Source: Sulfuricurvum sp.
GTDB taxonomy: Bacteria; Campylobacterota; Campylobacteria; Campylobacterales; Sulfurimonadaceae
Assembly (NCBI GenBank): GCA_014764075.1
Contig: JACXUE010000086.1
Coordinates: forward strand, 1-5,598
Direction of reading: 5' to 3'
DNA length: 5,598 nucleotides
Positions 1-5,443 of the stretch are shown here, one piece after another (position 1 is the first letter of the stretch; each line of letters begins with the position of its first letter). Under the pieces are notes generated by a model that saw nothing but the letters and a program-made list of their open reading frames with translations, ran no database searches and was not told where the DNA came from. A program made the position numbers and the translations under genes.

Positions 1-37
1 GCACTTGTGCTGGTAGCTTCAGGGGTGTTACCATCAT
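1..37 (-). other. Window edge; possible start of a gene overlapping rho
   Basis: On the minus strand an ATG (37-35) overlaps the rho TGA in the classic ATGA arrangement and stays open to the window edge, reading MMVTPLKLPAQV. There is no clear SD at the right distance, and 12 codons are too few to identify a protein. It may be the next gene of a rho operon or chance. Confidence 0.2.
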
Positions 38-1359
38 TTGGAATCCGCGTTCATGCTCTCAAGAAATTCGATATTTGATTTTGATTTGAGCATCGTGTTG
101 TAGAGGAAACGGAGTGCTTCGACTTCGTCCTCTTGTTTGTGGAGCATCGAACGAAGAACGAACACTTTTTGGAGGATTTCCGGTCCGATGAGAAGCTCTT
201 CTTTACGGGTTCCCGATTTGAGAATATCGATCGCAGGGAAGATACGGCGATCGGAGATTTTACGGCTGAGGACGATCTCGGAGTTACCCGTCCCTTTGAA
301 CTCTTCGAAAATGACCTCGTCCATACGGCTACCTGTTTCGATGAGGGCGGTCGCGATGATCGTCAAACTGCCTCCGTTTTCGATGTTGCGCGCCGCACCG
401 AAAAAACGCTTTGGTTTATGCAGAGCATTGGCATCGACCCCGCCTGAGAGGACTTTTCCCGAACTCGGGGTCACGGTGTTGTAGGCGCGTGCGAGACGGG
501 TGATAGAGTCGAGGAGGATGACGACGTCTTTGCCCAGCTCGACGCGCCGTTTTGCCCGCTCGATGACCATTTCGGCCACTTTGACGTGATTTTTTGCCGG
601 TTCATCGAAGGTAGAACTGTATACTTCCCCTTTAACGGAGCGCTCCATATCGGTTACCTCTTCGGGTCGTTCATCGACCAAAAGAACCATTAACTCTATT
701 TCAGGGTGGTTGTTGGTGATACCGTGGGCAATCTCTTTCATGAGTTCCGTTTTTCCCGAACGCGGCGGTGCGACGATGAGTCCGCGCTGCCCTTTACCAA
801 TTGGGGCAAACAAATCCATCATCCGTCCGGTGAGTTTTGTCGGTTGGTATTCGAGTTTGATTTGCTCTAAGGCATAAAGCGGCGTGAGGTTTTCAAAGAG
901 AGGACGTTTTTTGGACTCTTCGGGTGGAAGGTAGTTGATCGCTTCGACTTTGAGGAGGGCGTAGTAGCGCTCCTGATCTTTCGGTGCACGAACTTGACCC
1001 GTAACGATATCTCCGTTACGAAGAGCGAAACGGCGGATTTGGGTGCTGGAAACGTATGCGTCGTGCATCGAGTCGCTGAAAGACTGATCCACCGCACGCA
1101 AAAATCCGTAACCGTCTTGCATGATCTCCAAAATACCGGTAAAAAGGATGAATCCCCCTTGTTGAACCTGAGTTTTGAGGATTTCAAAAATGAGATCTTG
1201 ACGTTTGAGCTCATTGGGGTCTTCGATGTTGAGTGACGCGGCAATCTCAAGGAGATCTTCAAGTTTTTTGGTGCGAAGAGCTTCAATGGTGAACCCTTCA
1301 ACTGGGACATGGGTACGATTTTTCGAATTGTTGCGAGGATTTTTTGCGTTTTCGCTCAT
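34..1359 (-). CDS. rho: Transcription termination factor Rho
   Basis: Rho is a homohexameric RNA helicase/ATPase that binds C-rich nascent RNA, translocates 5' to 3' and releases RNA polymerase. The 441-residue protein is full length. Its N-terminal helical domain covers about 20-65. A cold-shock-like RNA-binding domain follows at about 70-145, with GILEIMQDGYGFLR at 75-88. The RecA-type ATPase core has Walker A APPRSGKT at 197-204, Walker B DVVILLDS at 278-285, the Q-loop (SGGVDANALHKPK) at 305-317 and the R-loop (FKGTGNSE) at 354-361. Walker A reads RSGKT where E. coli has KAGKT, keeping the catalytic Lys203 and Thr204. The ATG start is preceded by AAGG about 10 nt upstream. A consensus promoter lies upstream, leaving a leader of about 77 nt. 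The gene ends 33 nt from the window edge with no visible terminator. Identification is secure. Confidence 0.98.
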   Translation of the reverse strand: MSENAKNPRNNSKNRTHVPVEGFTIEALRTKKLEDLLEIAASLNIEDPNELKRQDLIFEILKTQVQQGGFILFTGILEIMQDGYGFLRAVDQSFSDSMHDAYVSSTQIRRFALRNGDIVTGQVRAPKDQERYYALLKVEAINYLPPEESKKRPLFENLTPLYALEQIKLEYQPTKLTGRMMDLFAPIGKGQRGLIVAPPRSGKTELMKEIAHGITNNHPEIELMVLLVDERPEEVTDMERSVKGEVYSSTFDEPAKNHVKVAEMVIERAKRRVELGKDVVILLDSITRLARAYNTVTPSSGKVLSGGVDANALHKPKRFFGAARNIENGGSLTIIATALIETGSRMDEVIFEEFKGTGNSEIVLSRKISDRRIFPAIDILKSGTRKEELLIGPEILQKVFVLRSMLHKQEDEVEALRFLYNTMLKSKSNIEFLESMNADSK

Positions 1360-1436
1360 GCGGTGAAAGCCTTAGTAAAGTGTGGATTGTATCGGCGAGT
1401 TTTATGGTGAGACGTCTATCGACAGGTCATTTTTAT
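1360..1436 (-). other. Predicted 5' leader of rho mRNA
   Basis: This is the untranslated stretch between the predicted start site and the rho ATG. It contains the 8-bp palindrome AGACGTCT (1410-1417) and a GTC-GATA-GAC mini-hairpin, but I see no strong fold or known riboswitch. Rho of E. coli is autogenously regulated by attenuation in its leader, so a similar role is possible but not shown by the sequence. Confidence 0.35.
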
Positions 1437-1442
1437 ACCGAC

Positions 1443-1472
1443 ATTATAAACTATCACTGTGTGGGTTGTCAA
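1443..1472 (-). promoter_or_regulatory. Sigma70 promoter of rho
   Basis: On the minus strand, TTGACA (1472-1467) is followed after an 18-nt spacer by TATAAT (1448-1443). Both hexamers match the vegetative consensus exactly. The predicted transcript starts near 1436, giving an untranslated leader of about 77 nt before the rho ATG. This is the only promoter in the window with a perfect -35. A second, weaker -10-like TACAAT (1391-1386) lies closer to the gene without a recognisable -35. Confidence 0.8.
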
Positions 1473-1543
1473 GAAGGGCTGCTTTTGAAAATGTGAACGA
1501 TTTTTGCTAGGTTATTGTCCATATTAGCATAGCAAACAGATTT

Positions 1544-1548
1544 AAGGG
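1544..1548 (+). promoter_or_regulatory. Ribosome binding site deciding a TTG start
   Basis: AAGGG sits 6 nt before a TTG codon at 1555. An in-frame TAA at 1543-1545 closes the frame just upstream, and the next in-frame ATG is codon 30, inside the conserved domain. The TTG is therefore the only reasonable start for the downstream SUMF1-like gene. Confidence 0.65.
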
Positions 1549-1554
1549 CTTATT

Positions 1555-2358
1555 TTGTTCGATTTTTTAAAAAAGAAAACCGAAACGACACCTGTTGTTG
1601 AGGCGGTTGAAACTCCCAGAGACTTTACCAATTCGATTGGGATGGAGTTTCTCTATATCGACGGCGGTGAGTTCACGATGGGTCGAAATCCGCAGTACAA
1701 TGAGGGGGGTGATGTCGAATCACCTCCTCATACGGTTACGGTAAGGGGCTTTTGGATTGCGAAATATCCGGTGACTCAAGAACAGTATTTTAAACTTACC
1801 CGCGTCAACCCCTCTTTTTTTAAAAATGATAAAGTTGAAGAGGAAAATTCGCGCCGCCATCCGGTCGAACAGGTGAGCTGGTTCGATGCCAAAGCGTATG
1901 TCGAACTGATCAACCGATATGAGGGGAAAACACGGCTTTATGCGCTTCCCACCGAGGCTCAGTGGGAATATGTCGCGAAAGCGGGGGGGAATACCCGATT
2001 TACGTTCGGTGATTCTGAAGCGATGCTTGATGATTATGCCGTTTACGAATATACCGCCAATGTCCGTACGGCAACCGTTGGTACAAAACAGCCTAATCGA
2101 TTGGGTATATATGATTTGATGGGGAATGTGTGGGAGTGGTGTGAGGATGATTTCTTTGCCAATTATAACGGTGCCCCCAGTGACGGAAGCCCTCGTATCG
2201 GGGGAGCAGAGGGGGAATCGTTTAAAGTGAGACGCGGCGGAAGCTACAAAACGGGATACATGTGTCTGCGCAGTTCGTTTCGAGGGTATTCCCGCCCCGA
2301 TTACGCTTCGAACGAAACGGGATTTCGTCTCGTTATCAACGGGAATCCGTTTAGCTAA
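1555..2358 (+). CDS. SUMF1/formylglycine-generating-enzyme-like protein lacking the catalytic cysteines
   Basis: The 267-residue protein is almost entirely one FGE-sulfatase (SUMF1) domain. Family motifs in order are GMEFLYIDGGEFTMG (29-43), FWIAKYPVTQEQY (66-78), HPVEQVSWFDAKAY (102-115), LPTEAQWEYVAKAG (131-144), GIYDLMGNVWEWCEDDF (184-200), VRRGGSY (225-231) and NETGFRLV (253-260). True FGEs oxidise a sulfatase Cys or Ser to formylglycine using a Cys pair near the C terminus. When I align on RGGSY and GFR, the positions of human Cys336 and Cys341 fall on Tyr235 and Ser240. The only cysteines are Cys196 and Cys237. It is therefore more likely a non-FGE member of the superfamily, which also includes EgtB- and PvdO-type proteins. 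There is no signal peptide, so it is probably cytoplasmic. It starts at TTG with an AAGGG site, and no sulfatase is nearby. No strong promoter was found; TGC-TAGGTT at 1505-1513 is a poor match. The substrate is unknown. Confidence 0.85.
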   Translation: MFDFLKKKTETTPVVEAVETPRDFTNSIGMEFLYIDGGEFTMGRNPQYNEGGDVESPPHTVTVRGFWIAKYPVTQEQYFKLTRVNPSFFKNDKVEEENSRRHPVEQVSWFDAKAYVELINRYEGKTRLYALPTEAQWEYVAKAGGNTRFTFGDSEAMLDDYAVYEYTANVRTATVGTKQPNRLGIYDLMGNVWEWCEDDFFANYNGAPSDGSPRIGGAEGESFKVRRGGSYKTGYMCLRSSFRGYSRPDYASNETGFRLVINGNPFS

Positions 2359-2360
2359 AC
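2349..2360. repeat. 12-bp palindrome carrying both convergent stop codons
   Basis: GTTTAGCTAAAC is a perfect palindrome at the meeting point of the SUMF1-like gene (plus) and ychJ (minus). Read on either strand it gives TTT AGC TAA, so both proteins end in Phe-Ser-stop. The coding regions overlap by 8 nt (2351-2358). There is no GC-rich stem or T-tract, so it is not an obvious terminator. Confidence 0.75.
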
Positions 2361-2749
2361 ACACCGCTCTCATAAAGCCATTTTCCCTCCACTTTGAGGA
2401 AGCGGCTTTTCTCCCTCATTATCCCATCTGAGAGGGTTGCTTCGAACGTTACAAACGCCTCCTCTTCGCCATCGGCAAACTCTGTGATCTTCAAGCCTTG
2501 AAAATAGGTTGTTTTGGCAAAATTGCCTATCGCTTTTTGCCAGTCGGAGAGAGCAATGGATGCATCGGGATTGTTGGGATGGGTGGTGGCAATGATGTAT
2601 TCGACCATTCCCAGCGCGTAAGCACTGTAGCGCGATCGCATTAGCTTTAAGGCATTCGATGGAAGTATCCCTTTGTGGTAGGGTTGGCAACACTGTTTGT
2701 ATTTTTTACCGCTGTGACAAGGACAAGGGGCATTGGGTGATATTTTCAT
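2351..2749 (-). CDS. ychJ: YchJ-family (UPF0225) protein with N-terminal SEC-C zinc motif
   Basis: This small 132-residue protein opens with a SEC-C motif, CPCHSGKKYKQCC. Its Cys9, Cys11, Cys20 and Cys21 fit the CxCx8CC zinc-binding pattern. An NTF2-like UPF0225 domain follows, with LMRSRYSAYALG (about 36-47) and the C-terminal EKSRFLKVEGKWLY, both typical of YchJ. E. coli YchJ carries a second SEC-C motif at the C terminus, which is absent here. The biochemical role of the family is unknown. Two starts are possible. The ATG at 2749 gives a family-like N terminus (MKISPNAPCPC) but has no SD. A TTG at 2773 adds eight residues (MAFCNIPH) and has GAGGT 7 nt upstream. The gene converges on and overlaps the SUMF1-like gene by 8 nt and is divergent from rmuC. 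Family assignment is firm, the start is not. Confidence 0.88.
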   Translation of the reverse strand: MKISPNAPCPCHSGKKYKQCCQPYHKGILPSNALKLMRSRYSAYALGMVEYIIATTHPNNPDASIALSDWQKAIGNFAKTTYFQGLKITEFADGEEEAFVTFEATLSDGIMREKSRFLKVEGKWLYESGVFS

Positions 2750-2777
2750 ATGAGGAATATTACAAAATGCCAACTTT

Positions 2778-2806
2778 TTTACCTCTTAGGGAGTATGGGC
2801 TATAAT
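2778..2806 (+). promoter_or_regulatory. Promoter of rmuC, probably giving a leaderless mRNA
   Basis: TTTACC (2778-2783, four of six -35 matches) is followed after 17 nt by a perfect TATAAT (2801-2806). Only seven bases separate the -10 box from the rmuC ATG at 2814, so transcription should begin at or within a base or two of the start codon. There is no purine-rich SD before the ATG. The -35 overlaps the GAGGT site of the divergent ychJ TTG start. Confidence 0.65.
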
Positions 2807-2813
2807 CTCCCCT

Positions 2814-4202
2814 ATGATATACGAAATAATTGCACTTATAGGCACAATTGCCGCTGGAACCTTTATGTGGCTGTGGAATCAATCCCGCCAACACTACGCG
2901 CTTCTCGAAGCGCGTACACTGCAACTCCAAGAGCTTTACGCTCAGGAACAAACTCTCAAAGCCAAAATCCAATCCCAGTTCGATAATGTCCAGAGCGAAT
3001 ATCGTTCGTTGGAACGCGATTACGCGGTACTCCATACCCGAAACGAAGAGAATACCCGCTCTTTCGAAGAGAAGATTCGTCTGTTGGATGAAGCTAAAGC
3101 GCAGATGAAAGTGCAGTTTGAGCAATTGGCAACGCAGATTTTCGAACAAAAAGCGAAAACGTTTGATGAAGCGCATACCAAAGGGCTTGATTTATTGCTT
3201 AAACCGTTTCGCGAACAGATTGCACAATTCGCTACACAGAGCAAAGAGCAGTTTATACACGATGCCAAAGAGCGTCAGAGTATCAAAGATGAAATTCTCC
3301 GCCTCAAAACTCTCAACGAACGGCTCAGCCAAGATGCGATCAACCTCACTCAAGCGCTCAAGGGGGAGAACAAAACCCAAGGAAACTGGGGGGAGATCGT
3401 ACTGGAACGTATCCTCGAAGAGTCGGGGCTGCGCAAGGGGCATGAGTATGAGATCCAAAGCACTCTGAGTGATGAAGAGGGAAAAAAATTCCGTCCTGAC
3501 ATCATTGTCCATTTGCCACAAAACAAAGATATTATTATCGATTCCAAAGTCTCGTTGGTTGCCTATGATGCGTTTATCCGAGCCAAAACTGATGAAGAAC
3601 GCTCTCATACCCTTAAGCAACATCTTCTCTCTATTCACTCTCATATCAAAGGGCTGAGCGGTAAACGCTACGAGCAGCTCAATGGGGTACGGACGCTCGA
3701 TTTTGTTCTCCTGTTTATGCCGATTGAGGGGGCATTTCTCCTTGCGTTGGAGCACGATAATACTTTTTTTAAGAGCGCGTATGAGCAAAATATCGTTGTT
3801 GTCTCTCCATCAACGCTGTTGGTAACGCTCCGGACTATCGAGCATATTTGGCGAAGCGAATATCAAGAACGCAATGCCAAAGCGATTGCCGAATCTGCAG
3901 AAGCACTGTATGAGAAACTGGTGGCGTTTGTGGAGGATATGGAAAAAATCGGCGAGCAGATCGGACGAACACAAAAAAGCTACGATGCGGCGATGAACAA
4001 GCTAAGTACCGGAAAAGGGAATTTGATCCGTCGGGTTGAGTCGATGAGGAAACTCGGGTTGAAACCCAAAAAGCTACTTCCATCGTCATTGATTGAAAGG
4101 GATGATAATGAAGAAGAGGAAATTTTGGCGGATAACGAGTTGGTTAAAAATCTAAAAAAAGGCTTTGAGGAAGTGAAGGATGGGGAATATAGCATCGTTT
4201 AA
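2814..4202 (+). CDS. rmuC: DNA recombination protein RmuC
   Basis: RmuC-family proteins limit inversions and rearrangements at short inverted repeats, and the core has been likened to the PD-(D/E)xK nuclease fold. The 462-residue protein has an N-terminal membrane helix (about 2-21, IYEIIALIGTIAAGTFMWLW). A long coiled coil (about 25-180) follows, then the RmuC domain. Recognisable landmarks are GNWGE (190-194), RPDIIVHLP (227-235), IIDSKVSLVAYDAF (241-254), LDFVLLFMPIEGAFLLAL (295-312) and the SPSTLL segment (331-336). Asp229 with Asp243-x-Lys245 could be the nuclease-like acidic/Lys set; this is inference. A charged tail (about 428-462, rich in Glu and Asp) extends past the core. The N-terminal helix is typical of the family and supports the ATG at 2814 despite the missing SD and the -10 box 7 nt away. 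It is expected to be anchored in the inner membrane with the domain in the cytoplasm. Confidence 0.95.
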   Translation: MIYEIIALIGTIAAGTFMWLWNQSRQHYALLEARTLQLQELYAQEQTLKAKIQSQFDNVQSEYRSLERDYAVLHTRNEENTRSFEEKIRLLDEAKAQMKVQFEQLATQIFEQKAKTFDEAHTKGLDLLLKPFREQIAQFATQSKEQFIHDAKERQSIKDEILRLKTLNERLSQDAINLTQALKGENKTQGNWGEIVLERILEESGLRKGHEYEIQSTLSDEEGKKFRPDIIVHLPQNKDIIIDSKVSLVAYDAFIRAKTDEERSHTLKQHLLSIHSHIKGLSGKRYEQLNGVRTLDFVLLFMPIEGAFLLALEHDNTFFKSAYEQNIVVVSPSTLLVTLRTIEHIWRSEYQERNAKAIAESAEALYEKLVAFVEDMEKIGEQIGRTQKSYDAAMNKLSTGKGNLIRRVESMRKLGLKPKKLLPSSLIERDDNEEEEILADNELVKNLKKGFEEVKDGEYSIV

Positions 4203-4213
4203 TCTATAGATTA
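4200..4213. repeat. 14-bp AT-rich palindrome at the rmuC stop codon
   Basis: TAATCTATAGATTA is a perfect palindrome whose first three bases are the rmuC TAA. It lacks GC pairs at the base and a T-tract, so it would be a weak terminator. It lies about 35 nt upstream of the antitoxin promoter and could be an accessory operator or chance in AT-rich DNA. Confidence 0.5.
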
Positions 4214-4247
4214 GTGATGATGGTTAATACATCCTTATTTTAATGTG

Positions 4248-4256
4248 TGCTACAAT
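4248..4256 (+). promoter_or_regulatory. Extended -10 promoter of the toxin-antitoxin operon
   Basis: TGC-TACAAT is an extended -10 element (TG at 4248-4249, hexamer at 4251-4256). No convincing -35 lies 16-18 nt upstream. Transcription is predicted to start near 4263, leaving about 22 nt of leader that carries AAAAGGAG (4271-4278) before the antitoxin ATG at 4285. Confidence 0.6.
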
Positions 4257-4261
4257 GTAGC
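4249..4261. promoter_or_regulatory. Probable antitoxin operator palindrome
   Basis: GCTACA-A-TGTAGC is a perfect 13-bp inverted repeat that covers the -10 hexamer of the antitoxin promoter. RelB/DinJ antitoxins are ribbon-helix-helix proteins that bind palindromes over their own promoter and repress the operon. Position and symmetry fit that role; binding itself is inferred. Confidence 0.55.
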
Positions 4262-4284
4262 CCAAATAATAAAAGGAGTCTATT

Positions 4285-4548
4285 ATGGCTGCCAATGCTG
4301 TTGTTCGCGCCCGTATTGATGAACAAACGAAAGCCGAAGCGAGTGCTGTTTTGGCAACGATCGGTCTTACGGTATCGGATGCATTTCGTCTGATGTTGAC
4401 ACGTGTGGCTCGTGAAAAAGCTCTCCCTTTTGATCCTTTGATCCCTAATGATGAGACGATTGCCGCGATGCGTCAAGCTCGTGAGGGAAAACTCAAATCT
4501 TTTGATTCCATTGATGCTCTTATGGCTGATTTGAATGCGAAAAATTGA
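4285..4548 (+). CDS. dinJ: RelB/DinJ family antitoxin
   Basis: The 87-residue protein matches DinJ closely in pattern. The N-terminal ribbon-helix-helix DNA-binding half (about 5-50) reads VVRARIDEQTKAEA, then IGLTVSDAFRLMLTRVAREKALPF, which is the DinJ signature. The C-terminal half (about 55-87, including LKSFDSIDALMADL) would wrap and neutralise the toxin. AAAAGGAG lies 6 nt before the ATG, the best SD in the window. An extended -10 and a 13-bp palindrome upstream suggest autorepression. The 3' end overlaps the toxin start by 14 nt (4535-4548), as is usual in this operon type. The antitoxin shows no damage, although its partner toxin is interrupted, so it may now be effectively an orphan or may counter a related toxin elsewhere. 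Confidence 0.93.
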   Translation: MAANAVVRARIDEQTKAEASAVLATIGLTVSDAFRLMLTRVAREKALPFDPLIPNDETIAAMRQAREGKLKSFDSIDALMADLNAKN

Positions 4549-4798
4549 ACATACGAATTAGTTCAAACGTGATTTTAAGAAAAACGGTTCTATGGACGCA
4601 TCGCTGATAGAGGTTTTGTATAAACTGGCGAATGATGAAACATTGAGTCCGAAATATTGCGATCATCCTCTCAGCGGAGAGTGGAGCGATCATCGAGATT
4701 GTCATGTAAAACCTGATTATGTTTTGATTTATCGAAAAGTCGGGAATGATGTTTTGCAGTTGGTTCGGATCGGTTCACATAGCGAATTGGGGCTGTAA
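4535..4798 (+). pseudogene. yafQ: YafQ-family mRNA interferase toxin interrupted by an in-frame TAG
   Basis: YafQ toxins cleave mRNA on the ribosome and are neutralised by DinJ. The expected frame starts at an ATG (4535) inside the antitoxin gene and reads MRKIEHTN, then TAG (4559-4561), then FKRDFKKNGSM onward, for an 87-codon frame. Homologues usually have Gln before Phe-Lys, so a single C-to-T change in CAG would make this stop. Downstream everything is intact: DHPLSGEW (43-50), RDCH (54-57), KPDYVLIY (59-66) and GSHSELG (80-86). These keep counterparts of E. coli YafQ His50, His63, Asp67 and His87, with Trp68 replaced by Tyr. An in-frame ATG at 4592 could yield a 68-residue product lacking the first strand and part of the first helix, but it has only a weak AAGA upstream. 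It is most likely inactive; a truncated active product or a sequence error cannot be excluded. Confidence 0.85.
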
Positions 4799-4817
4799 AG
4801 TAAATTTTATCTTACTT
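4798..4817. terminator. Weak AT-rich inverted repeat between convergent genes
   Basis: AAGTAA (4798-4803) and TTACTT (4812-4817) form a 6-bp stem around an 8-nt loop exactly between the toxin frame and the convergent pssA gene. It overlaps the ends of both genes. The stem has a single GC pair and no flanking T-tract, so any terminator role is doubtful. Confidence 0.25.
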
Positions 4818-5364
4818 ATAGGTGCGGAATTTTTACTTTTGAATTGAGCAACGCTCCGATGATGACCATCAATGCCATAACGGCATAGACTCCGATATAA
4901 GCCGATCCCAGCCAAACGATCCACAGTAAAATTGCCCCAAGCGGGGTTGGTACCCCCGTAAAATATTTTGCCACCTCTCCAGCGTCGGTATTGATGTTAA
5001 ACTGAATGAGGCGGCGAAGACCGCTGATGACATAATAGATCGAAATCATCGATGCTACGATCAGCATAGCACCTGAAAGTTCTGTATAGACTCCCTGAAA
5101 GATAAAAAAGGTCGGAACAAGCACAAAGCTCAAAAAATCGGCGAATGAGTCGAGTTGAACGCCAAACTCGTTGGAGAGATTGTATTTGCGGGCGACTTTA
5201 CCGTCGAATATATCAAACGCTCCCCCCGCCCACGCTAGAGCCGCCGCAACCCAAAAATGGTTTTGAGTGATAAAATAGGTCGCCAAAAGACCGCAGGTGA
5301 TGTTGGCCATCGTGATGAGATTGGCCATGTTGAAATGCGACCCAGCACGCCATAAAAATTGCAT
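4816..5364 (-). CDS. pssA: CDP-alcohol phosphatidyltransferase, probably phosphatidylserine synthase
   Basis: This integral membrane enzyme is predicted to transfer a phosphatidyl group from CDP-diacylglycerol to L-serine, the step before phosphatidylethanolamine. The 182-residue protein carries the full CDP-alcohol phosphotransferase signature DxxDGxxARx8Gx3Dx3D at residues 51-76 (Asp51, Asp54, Gly55, Ala58, Arg59, Gly68, Asp72, Asp76). The N-terminal NLITMANITCGLLA and the downstream FTGVPTPLGA segment resemble PssA rather than phosphatidylglycerophosphate synthase; the choice of alcohol rests on these motifs. Several hydrophobic segments span most of the chain (about 20-34, 36-50, 77-93, 96-115 and two after 140). 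The ATG at 5364 is chosen because GGAG lies 5 nt upstream and the length suits the small PssA type. The open frame continues upstream to a TTG at 5469, but that extension would cross its own promoter. The gene is convergent with the toxin cassette and divergent from the TonB-like gene. Confidence 0.82.
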   Translation of the reverse strand: MQFLWRAGSHFNMANLITMANITCGLLATYFITQNHFWVAAALAWAGGAFDIFDGKVARKYNLSNEFGVQLDSFADFLSFVLVPTFFIFQGVYTELSGAMLIVASMISIYYVISGLRRLIQFNINTDAGEVAKYFTGVPTPLGAILLWIVWLGSAYIGVYAVMALMVIIGALLNSKVKIPHL

Positions 5365-5369
5365 TGAAG

Positions 5370-5373
5370 CTCC
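5370..5373 (-). promoter_or_regulatory. Ribosome binding site deciding the pssA start
   Basis: On the minus strand GGAG is followed by CTTCA and the ATG at 5364, a 5-nt spacing. It selects this ATG over the longer open frame reaching 5469. Confidence 0.65.
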
Positions 5374-5386
5374 AAAATCAAATTTA

Positions 5387-5400
5387 ATAATGACATTATA
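5387..5400 (-). promoter_or_regulatory. pssA -10 element overlapped by a 13-bp palindrome
   Basis: TATAAT (5400-5395, minus strand) is a perfect -10 hexamer about 30 nt before the pssA ATG. No good -35 is visible; the upstream DNA is T-rich on the minus strand. The palindrome ATAATG-A-CATTAT (5387-5399) covers most of the -10 and the next bases, a position suitable for a repressor site. Confidence 0.5.
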
Positions 5401-5443
5401 GCCAATCTCGAATGGGAAAAATATTGCTCGGATAGCGATGGGT

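Noticed and set aside
1..33. Rho-downstream hairpin (GGTAGC...GTTACC) as a terminator
   Set aside because: The stem is short with a GT pair, the loop is 9 nt and no T-tract follows on the minus strand.
1418..1436. Four-codon upstream ORF (ATG ACC TGT CGA TAG) in the rho leader
   Set aside because: It has no SD and is far too short to distinguish from chance.
1720..2373. A 217-residue open frame on the minus strand across the SUMF1-like gene
   Set aside because: It is a shadow of the strongly motif-supported plus-strand gene and contains no recognisable domain.
3192..3788. A 198-residue minus-strand open frame inside rmuC
   Set aside because: It lies opposite the conserved RmuC domain and has no family features or ribosome binding site.
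4559..4561. Programmed recoding of the TAG (for example pyrrolysine or suppression)
   Set aside because: No pyl genes or recoding structure is visible, and a one-base change from the common CAG codon is simpler.
4592..4798. A stand-alone 68-residue RelE-like toxin gene starting at the ATG at 4592
   Set aside because: The same frame continues upstream past a TAG into family-typical N-terminal residues and an ATG overlapping the antitoxin, so an interrupted full-length toxin explains the data better.
4200..4817. Toxin-antitoxin cassette as part of a larger mobile element
   Set aside because: No direct repeats, transposase, integrase or att-like sequence flanks it within the window.
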